Shown: in pieces, positions 1-3,676 of the stretch
How positions within the stretch are numbered: the stretch's first letter is position 1
Layout of the letters: each line of letters begins with the position of its first letter
DNA from: SIG607 sp045590395
GTDB lineage: Bacteria > Bacillota > Clostridia > Oscillospirales > Acutalibacteraceae
Assembly (NCBI GenBank): GCA_045590395.1
Contig: JAZNQX010000065.1
Coordinates: forward strand, 1 to 7,596
DNA: 7,596 bases
Direction: 5' to 3'
Made by a program: the position numbers and the translations under genes
Notes under the pieces: generated by a model
What the model saw: the letters and a program-made list of their open reading frames with translations, nothing else
What the model was told of the DNA's origin: nothing
The model's database searches: none

Positions 1-105
1 GACCTTTTGATGATTGCTAAATATTTTGAGCGTATCGGCGACCACGCTGTTAATATTGCAGAGTGGGTTGAGTTCTCTGTAACGGGTATTCATAAAGGAG
101 AGTAA
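1..105 (+). CDS. phoU: PhoU-family phosphate regulator, C-terminal fragment
   Basis: The window opens inside a reading frame that gives 34 residues, beginning DLLMIAKYFERIGDHAVNIA, and then a TAA stop at 103-105. The motif YFERIGDHAVNIAEWV is the conserved last helix of PhoU proteins, whose E/D-rich helices bind metal clusters. PhoU is a cytoplasmic helical-bundle protein that links the PstSCAB phosphate transporter to the PhoR kinase and restrains phosphate-starvation signalling. The 5' part lies outside the window, presumably next to pst genes. The next gene starts 3 bp after the stop and its RBS lies within the last phoU codons, so the two are almost certainly co-transcribed. The assignment rests on the short tail plus the following regulator and kinase genes. 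Confidence 0.88.
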   Translation, partial: DLLMIAKYFERIGDHAVNIAEWVEFSVTGIHKGE

Positions 106-108
106 AAT

Positions 109-807
109 ATGATTTGGTGTGTTGATGACGACAATACCATACGTGACATTGAGGTTTATACGTTAGAGCAGACGGGCTTTAAGGCTCGTGGCTTTGCCGA
201 CGGTGTTTCTATGCTTGAAGCCTTAAAAACCGAAAAACCGGAACTGATTATCCTTGATATTATGATGCCGGAAATGGACGGACTTCAGGTTCTTTCTAAG
301 CTCCGTAGCGAAGCAGCATATAAAGATATTCCCGTAATTATGGCGACAGCCAAAGGCACCGAGATGGATAAGATCGGCGGTCTTAATTCCGGCGCAGACG
401 ATTATCTTGTAAAACCCTTTGGCGTTATGGAAATGGTTGCCCGTGTAAAAGCGGTGCTTCGCCGTACTACAAAGGAAGAAGTAACGGGAGATATTACAGT
501 AGGCAATATTACATTAAAGGAAGCTGAGCATAAGGTCGTTGCAGACGGTGAAAAGGTTGAACTTACTCATAAAGAATTTGAGATGCTGAGGCTCTTTATG
601 CAGAATCCGAATATGGTATTCTCCCGTGATAAGCTGATGAGCGAAATTTGGGGTATGGACTACATCGGGGAAACCCGTACAGTTGATATGCACATTAAAA
701 CCCTTCGCCACAAGCTCGGAAATGCCGGCGGTCAGATCAAGACCGTTATCGGTGTTGGGTACAGATTGGAGAATGAGGCTGACGGAAGCCGAAGCCATCA
801 CGCCTGA
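109..807 (+). CDS. PhoB/PhoP-type response regulator (OmpR family)
   Basis: A 232-residue two-component response regulator. The receiver domain spans about residues 1-118: the acidic pair is D6/D7 in VDDD, the phosphoacceptor is D50 in LIILDIMMPEMDG, and the switch residues are T80, Y99 and K102 (DDYLVKPF). The OmpR-type winged-helix DNA-binding domain spans about 128-222, with LTHKEFEMLRLF, the recognition-helix region ending TVDMHIKTLRHKLG, and the closing GVGYRLE wing. The start is ATG 109, with AAGGAG at 95-100 inside the end of phoU. Lying between phoU and a PhoR-like kinase, it is probably the phosphate-regulon activator, but OmpR-family paralogues are hard to tell apart, so I give no symbol. 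The last nine residues (ADGSRSHHA) are encoded by the left end of the 776-1049 repeat element, so the natural C-terminus probably differed. Confidence 0.93.
   Translation: MIWCVDDDNTIRDIEVYTLEQTGFKARGFADGVSMLEALKTEKPELIILDIMMPEMDGLQVLSKLRSEAAYKDIPVIMATAKGTEMDKIGGLNSGADDYLVKPFGVMEMVARVKAVLRRTTKEEVTGDITVGNITLKEAEHKVVADGEKVELTHKEFEMLRLFMQNPNMVFSRDKLMSEIWGMDYIGETRTVDMHIKTLRHKLGNAGGQIKTVIGVGYRLENEADGSRSHHA
776..802 (+). repeat. Left terminal inverted repeat of the 274-bp element
   Basis: The outermost 14 bp, AGGCTGACGGAAGC (776-789), is the exact reverse complement of 1036-1049. The match continues to 27 bp with mismatches at three positions. This arm overlaps the end of the response regulator frame, which stops at 807. 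Confidence 0.85.
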
Positions 808-812
808 CAAAC

Positions 813-980
813 AATAATTTTTAATTTTTTCTCGTTTCATCGTTTGCAATACGATAGTATTACTGCACTCTTCAACTTCGCCTCTCTTAAAAATTATTTA
901 TTCGGCAGGTCGAAGAGTTTCACTCAGCCGCCTTTTTCAAAAGGCGAAGCGTGAAAGTCGCAGTAAGGCTGTTGCCTTAC
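813..980. other. Internal inverted repeats and hairpins of the element
   Basis: Inside the element I find: a 12-bp perfect inverted repeat AATAATTTTTAA (813-824) with 887-898; a small hairpin AATAC-GATA-GTATT (848-861); ACTCTTC (867-873) with GAAGAGT (912-918); a compound hairpin in which TTTCAC (918-923) pairs with GTGAAA (951-956) around CGCCTTTT (929-936) and AAAAGGCG (939-946); and GTAAGGC-TGTT-GCCTTAC (963-980), a 7-bp stem with a 4-base loop. Some arms are mutually exclusive, so the RNA could adopt alternative folds. Because the element sits between two co-transcribed genes, it would appear as a structured region in their mRNA. Whether the folding matters is unknown. Confidence 0.6.
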
Positions 981-1022
981 AAGCTTGAACGCAAGAAAGG
1001 GGGAAAAGGCGGCGAGCGAAAC

Positions 1023-1049
1023 CGTAATGGATTCAGCTTCCGTCAGCCT
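1023..1049 (-). repeat. Right terminal inverted repeat of the 274-bp element
   Basis: Mirror copy of 776-802, ending GCTTCCGTCAGCCT (1036-1049). Read outward from the element, both ends carry an ATG followed by codons for a similar short peptide (MDSASVSLI here, MASASVSLI on the left arm's minus strand). The right copy ends 3 bp before the kinase ATG at 1053. Confidence 0.85.
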
Positions 1050-1056
1050 TATATGA
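1027..1056 (+). CDS. Possible 9-codon leader ORF coupled to the kinase start
   Basis: ATG at 1027 opens a short frame, MDSASVSLI, whose TGA stop (1054-1056) overlaps the kinase ATG (1053-1055) as ATGA, the classic geometry for translational coupling. Purine-rich sequence (AAAGGGGG and AAGGCGG, about 996-1012) lies upstream, but about 14 nt from the ATG, which is long for a Shine-Dalgarno site. No SD-like sequence precedes the kinase ATG itself, so coupling would explain how it is translated after the insertion. This is inference: the frame is short and its coding nature is unproven. Confidence 0.25.
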   Translation: MDSASVSLI

Positions 1057-2699
1057 CAAAAAAGATATTTCACTCCATATTTACAGTGGCATTGGTGGTG
1101 CTCCTTGCAAGCATCGGCATTGTAACAAGTTTTTTATATGATTATTTTAACGATTCTCAGGTAAAACAGTTAAAGGCTGAGTTGTCTCTTGTTGCAGATA
1201 CCGTCAACGAAGTCGGTGTCGAATATTTTGAAAATTTTGACTCCTCCGTATTCCGTTTTACCGTTGTGGATACTGAAGGTACTGTGCTTTACGATACACA
1301 GGCAAAACCGAGTGAGATGGATAACCACGCAGACCGTGAGGAAATTGCCGAAGCATTTGAAAGTGGTACGGGTAGTAGTGCAAGAAATTCTTCCACTCTA
1401 ACTGAAAAGACTTTTTATGAAGCCGTTCGTCTTGAAAATGGCGACGTGCTTCGTATTTCGGTAAGTCAGCTTACGGTTGGTGCATTAATTCTCGGTATGC
1501 TCCCCGCCATTATTGCTATTATTTTGATTGCAGCAGTCGTTGCCGGTATTCTTTCTCACACTATGGCAAAAAAGGTAACTGAGCCTTTGATGAAGCTTGA
1601 CTTGGAGCATCCTTCTGACAACAGTACTTATGAAGAATTGACTCCCATACTCACCAAGGTTCACAAACAGCACAAGCAAATCAAATCGCAAATGGAAACC
1701 CTGCGCCGTAAATCCGACGAGTTTGAGCAGATCGTTTCTTCGATGAACGAAGGTCTTGTGCTCCTTGATGAACACGGTATGGTGCTCATTATGAATACAG
1801 CGGCGAAGAAGATATTTGCTGTGAAAAAGGATGTTAAAGGTAGCGATTTCTTGCTTGTTGACCGCACAAGCAAAATGAGTAAAGCCATTTGGAATGCCCT
1901 TGACGGCAACCATAGTGAATACACCGAAGAAAGACAGGGTAACGAGTATCAATTTACTATCAATCCTATTGAATCGGACGGCAAGGTTCTCGGTGCGGTT
2001 ATTCTTGTGTTCGATATTAGCGACCGTGCTTTTGCCGAGCGTAACCGTCAGGAGTTCACCGCAAATGTTACCCACGAACTCAAGACTCCGCTTCAATCCA
2101 TTATCGGAAGCGCAGAACTGCTTGAAAACGGTCTTGTGAAGCCCGAAGATACTGCAAGATTTGTCGGCAACATCCGCAAGGAAGCAACAAGACTTGTATC
2201 CCTTATCAACGACATTATTCGTCTTTCTCAGCTTGACGAGAACAATGAGCCTGCAACCGAAACTGTAGAGCTGACAGAGGTTGCAAAAGAGGTTGTTGAG
2301 GTGCTTACCGTATCGGCGGCTAAGAGAAATGTTGAGCTTAGCGTCGATGGTGAACCGCAAACTATTTTCGGAGTGCGCCGTTATATTTACGGGATTATTT
2401 ATAATCTTTGCGATAACGCCATTCGTTATAATGTGGACGGCGGCAAGGTTGAGATTAAAATCGGCAAGGATAACGGACGAGCAGTAGTATCTGTAAAGGA
2501 CACCGGCATCGGTATTACACCCGAACATCAAAGTCGAATCTTTGAACGCTTCTACCGTGTGGATAAGAGCCATTCCAAAGAAACTGGCGGCACGGGCTTA
2601 GGACTTTCTATTGTAAAACACGCCGTACAGTATCACAGCGGTAAGGTAACGCTCGATAGTGAAGTCGGCAAGGGAACAACAGTCACAATTGCATTTTAA
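1053..2699 (+). CDS. PhoR-type sensor histidine kinase
   Basis: A membrane histidine kinase of 548 residues from ATG 1053. Transmembrane helix 1 is about residues 5-27. An extracytoplasmic sensor region of about 110 residues contains a PAS-like stretch (FRFTVVDTEGTVLYDT). Helix 2 is about 142-168, followed by a charged HAMP-like linker, a cytoplasmic PAS domain (about 220-325, beginning FEQIVSSMNEGLVLLDEHG), and the kinase core. H341 in NVTHELKTPL is the phosphorylated histidine, N455 lies in the N box (NLCDNAIRY), D483 in DTGIG, and the G2 box GGTGLGLSI starts near 512. This is the full PhoR layout, and it follows an apparent partner regulator. The same frame is open upstream to GTG 951, but those 34 residues come from the repeat element and would put a basic stretch ahead of TM1, so I prefer ATG 1053. 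No clear SD precedes it. Confidence 0.92.
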   Translation: MTKKIFHSIFTVALVVLLASIGIVTSFLYDYFNDSQVKQLKAELSLVADTVNEVGVEYFENFDSSVFRFTVVDTEGTVLYDTQAKPSEMDNHADREEIAEAFESGTGSSARNSSTLTEKTFYEAVRLENGDVLRISVSQLTVGALILGMLPAIIAIILIAAVVAGILSHTMAKKVTEPLMKLDLEHPSDNSTYEELTPILTKVHKQHKQIKSQMETLRRKSDEFEQIVSSMNEGLVLLDEHGMVLIMNTAAKKIFAVKKDVKGSDFLLVDRTSKMSKAIWNALDGNHSEYTEERQGNEYQFTINPIESDGKVLGAVILVFDISDRAFAERNRQEFTANVTHELKTPLQSIIGSAELLENGLVKPEDTARFVGNIRKEATRLVSLINDIIRLSQLDENNEPATETVELTEVAKEVVEVLTVSAAKRNVELSVDGEPQTIFGVRRYIYGIIYNLCDNAIRYNVDGGKVEIKIGKDNGRAVVSVKDTGIGITPEHQSRIFERFYRVDKSHSKETGGTGLGLSIVKHAVQYHSGKVTLDSEVGKGTTVTIAF

Positions 2700-2702
2700 T
2701 CC

Positions 2703-2729
2703 AAAGGCACCGCTTCGGCGGTGCTTTTT
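2703..2729 (+). terminator. Intrinsic terminator after the kinase gene
   Basis: GCACCGC (2707-2713), TTCG loop, GCGGTGC (2718-2724), then five T's (2725-2729), with A's on the 5' side. The 7-bp GC-rich stem with a UUCG tetraloop starts 7 bp after the kinase stop and should end the phoU-regulator-kinase transcript. Confidence 0.9.
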
Positions 2730-2748
2730 GCTGAAAGGTGGTGATGAA

Positions 2749-3069
2749 ATGGGGTATCGAAAGATTGTTATTGACGGTGTGGAATACAAACTTACACCCA
2801 AATGGTATCGAGAGTATTTGTCGGCATGTGAGCTTATGAAAAAAGCGAAAGAAACCGATATGAAGGATCTCGATAAATCCGAACTTGTTGATATATGTGA
2901 TGTAAAGATAGATCGTAAAAAACCGTATCTTATTCGTATAATAAGTTATATCAATCAAGTTAAGAATCCGTATTGTTATCGCGTTGGTGATGTAGTAGTT
3001 AAGGTTTCCTATGCAGGAAAAGACAAAACGTTTACGGATTCCTTTACCGAAATGATTTCTTCTATGTAA
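2749..3069 (+). CDS. Small DUF6870-like protein of unknown function
   Basis: A 106-residue, mainly hydrophilic protein with no signal peptide or membrane helix. The start ATG 2749 is chosen because AAGGTGG (2735-2741) lies 7 nt upstream; the same frame is open further 5', but that part overlaps the kinase end and terminator. The second half (KSELVDICDVKID, then YINQVKNPYCYRVGDVVVKVSYA, then TFTDSFTEMI) resembles, from memory, the DUF6870 family common in Clostridia and often seen near accessory or mobile genes. In that family a VDI-DV segment is followed by KNPYC and a VKV/VKA strand. Two cysteines lie in the second half (VDICDV and NPYCY). No function is known to me. It comes straight after a terminator and has its own RBS, but I see no obvious promoter in the 20 bp between. 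The following hairpin overlaps its stop codon. Confidence 0.75.
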   Translation: MGYRKIVIDGVEYKLTPKWYREYLSACELMKKAKETDMKDLDKSELVDICDVKIDRKKPYLIRIISYINQVKNPYCYRVGDVVVKVSYAGKDKTFTDSFTEMISSM

Positions 3070-3083
3070 TAGCAGAAGAAATC
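3054..3083 (+). repeat. 10-bp perfect hairpin across the small gene's stop codon
   Basis: GATTTCTTCT (3054-3063) and AGAAGAAATC (3074-3083) are exact reverse complements around a 10-nt loop that contains the TAA stop. No T-tract follows on the plus strand, so it is a poor intrinsic terminator. It may stabilise the 3' end of the mRNA or be a protein site. Confidence 0.6.
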
Positions 3084-3300
3084 GTCAGGAGGTGATATTT
3101 AGGCCTCTTTCAACTTAATAAATTATTATATCGATTGCATCTAAATGCGTATAAATTTATAAAAAATTTTCTATCTTTTCTCTGTACAAAAAGAAAAAAT
3201 TGTGGAAAACGGGCTCATAATTTCCATAAAAAGAGTGATACTAATACCAAGCAAATTCACAAGCAAAATTTGCAAAAAAGGACTTGGGACGGGTTGTTAC
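3070..3300. other. AT-rich intergenic stretch without a gene
   Basis: No credible frame on either strand. It contains a strong but orphan Shine-Dalgarno-like AGGAGGTGAT (3087-3096) that is followed by ATT TAG rather than a usable start codon. There is also a 7-bp inverted repeat GCAAATT (3251-3257) with AATTTGC (3267-3273). The orphan RBS may be a relic of a deleted gene that followed the DUF6870-like gene. Confidence 0.5.
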
Positions 3301-3344
3301 TGCGAAAACGCTGAAAACCCGCATAAACACTGACTTTTTTGCAA
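3270..3344. repeat. Nested stem-loop structure around repeat copy A
   Basis: TTGCAAAAAAG (3270-3280) pairs perfectly with CTTTTTTGCAA (3334-3344). Inside it, CGGGTT (3290-3295) pairs with AACCCG (3316-3321), and at the tip GCG (3302-3304) pairs with CGC (3309-3311) around an AAAA loop. The nesting of three stems suggests a folded nucleic acid rather than chance, although the outer arms are low complexity. Confidence 0.5.
3311..3343 (+). repeat. Direct repeat copy A (33 bp)
   Basis: First of three related copies, with core AAAACCCGCATAAACACTG. It matches copy B at 28 of 33 positions, and the start points are exactly 120 bp apart. Confidence 0.75.
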
Positions 3345-3352
3345 TTTTTTTC

Positions 3353-3396
3353 TTTGTGTTTTTGTATCGCGGAAAATTTTGATACAAAAACACAAA
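3353..3396. repeat. 16-bp perfect inverted repeat (long AT-rich hairpin)
   Basis: TTTGTGTTTTTGTATC (3353-3368) and its exact reverse complement (3381-3396) flank a 12-nt loop that itself contains AAAATTTT. Pairing can extend past one mismatch to about 3349-3400. It lies midway between repeat copies A and B. No clean T-tract follows the stem on the plus strand; T's follow it on the minus strand (complement of the A/T run), so weak minus-direction termination is possible. Confidence 0.75.
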
Positions 3397-3430
3397 AAAA
3401 CAGGTGCTTGTTTTTCGCAAAATCAAAAAC

Positions 3431-3463
3431 CCGAAAACCCGCATAAATACTGGGTTTTTGGCA
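3431..3463 (+). repeat. Direct repeat copy B (33 bp) within a hairpin
   Basis: Second copy, with core GAAAACCCGCATAAATACTG, 120 bp after copy A. An inverted repeat CAAAAACCC (3424-3432) with GGGTTTTTG (3452-3460) folds most of this copy into a hairpin, with GCATAAATACT in the loop. Confidence 0.75.
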
Positions 3464-3493
3464 CATTTTAGAGTAGAGAAAAGGAGTAAATAT

Positions 3494-3628
3494 ATGAAAG
3501 CAACAGGAATAGTTCGTAGAATAGATGCTGGAGTTATAATAACACCAAAGCCGAAAAAAGTGCATAAATGCTGGGATTTTTGCAAGTTTGCCCCATTGAA
3601 CGCATTGGTGTCAAAAACGGGTTTTTAG
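3494..3628 (+). pseudogene. 5' fragment of a SpoVT/AbrB-family regulator gene
   Basis: A 44-codon ORF from ATG 3494, with AAAGGAG (about 3480-3485) correctly spaced upstream. Its first residues, MKATGIVRRID, match the well-known N-terminus of SpoVT-type AbrB proteins, which normally continues DLGRVVIPKEIRRTL. Here it reads AGVIITPKPKK, which keeps only a faint echo of the swapped-hairpin strand (G-hydrophobics-PK). It then becomes KVHKCWDFCKF, which is simply repeat copy C translated. SpoVT is normally about 180 residues with a C-terminal GAF-like domain, and none of that is here. I read it as a broken or captured 5' end whose translation signals survive. A functional mini-peptide is less likely. 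The assignment rests on 11 residues plus the RBS. Confidence 0.5.
3551..3584 (+). repeat. Direct repeat copy C (34 bp)
   Basis: Third copy, with core CCGAAAA and GCATAAATGCTGGG, starting 120 bp after copy B and carrying one extra base in the middle. It is the most diverged of the three and lies inside the SpoVT-like ORF. Confidence 0.65.
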
Positions 3629-3645
3629 GCGGTTTTATACATAGC

Positions 3646-3675
3646 AAAAAGCGAGGGAACTTCCCCTCGCTTTTT
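3646..3675. terminator. Bidirectional intrinsic terminator
   Basis: AAAAAGCGAGGG (3646-3657) pairs with CCCTCGCTTTTT (3664-3675) around a 6-nt loop. The stem is GC-rich at its core with A/T runs on both sides, so it yields a U-tract in either direction. It lies 1 bp past the metH stop and ends the minus-strand met operon. It would also stop plus-strand transcription from the repeat region. Confidence 0.92.
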
Positions 3676-3676
3676 C

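Larger units (their letters stand above)
776..1049. mobile_element. MITE-like non-autonomous element, 274 bp
   Basis: The stretch is bounded by inverted repeats of 27 bp (776-802 and 1023-1049) that match at 24 of 27 positions, with the outermost 14 bp perfect. It carries no transposase frame and contains several further inverted repeats. Its ends lie inside the regulator's C-terminal coding end and 3 bp before the kinase ATG, a pattern expected of an insertion into a compact operon rather than of a native intergenic region. I see no convincing target-site duplication: the flanks read GAGAATG on the left and TATATGA on the right. These facts are read from the sequence. Calling it a miniature transposable element is inference, because I cannot see other genomic copies. 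A conserved structured RNA or a palindromic intergenic repeat family is the alternative. Confidence 0.6.

Noticed and set aside
951..1052. GTG start giving a 34-residue N-terminal extension of the kinase
   Set aside because: The extension is translated repeat-element sequence with a basic, low-complexity make-up and only a weak AAGGCGAAG upstream. A canonical first transmembrane helix begins just after ATG 1053. It is kept as a possibility, not as the preferred start.
1485..2573. 362-residue open frame on the minus strand
   Set aside because: It lies wholly antisense to the kinase, whose H, N and G boxes are all intact. The translation is rich in Cys, His and Asn with no recognisable domain, as expected of a shadow frame.
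3087..3160. Short peptide gene after AGGAGGTGAT
   Set aside because: The SD is followed by ATT TAG, and the next ATG (near 3145) gives only a five-codon frame.
3311..3584. CRISPR array
   Set aside because: Only three copies, 28/33 identical or less, with 87-bp spacers that contain hairpins and a gene start. Real arrays have near-identical repeats and 30-40-bp spacers, and no cas gene is present.
3241..3585. Minus-strand frames of about 100 residues with recurring VFMRVF/SVYAGF words
   Set aside because: The recurring words are just the direct repeats read in reverse frames. There is no RBS and no plausible domain.
3240..3640. Integron attC-like or riboswitch region
   Set aside because: I find no R'/R'' GTTRRRY pairs in the right arrangement, no integrase, and no downstream gene that a riboswitch could control.
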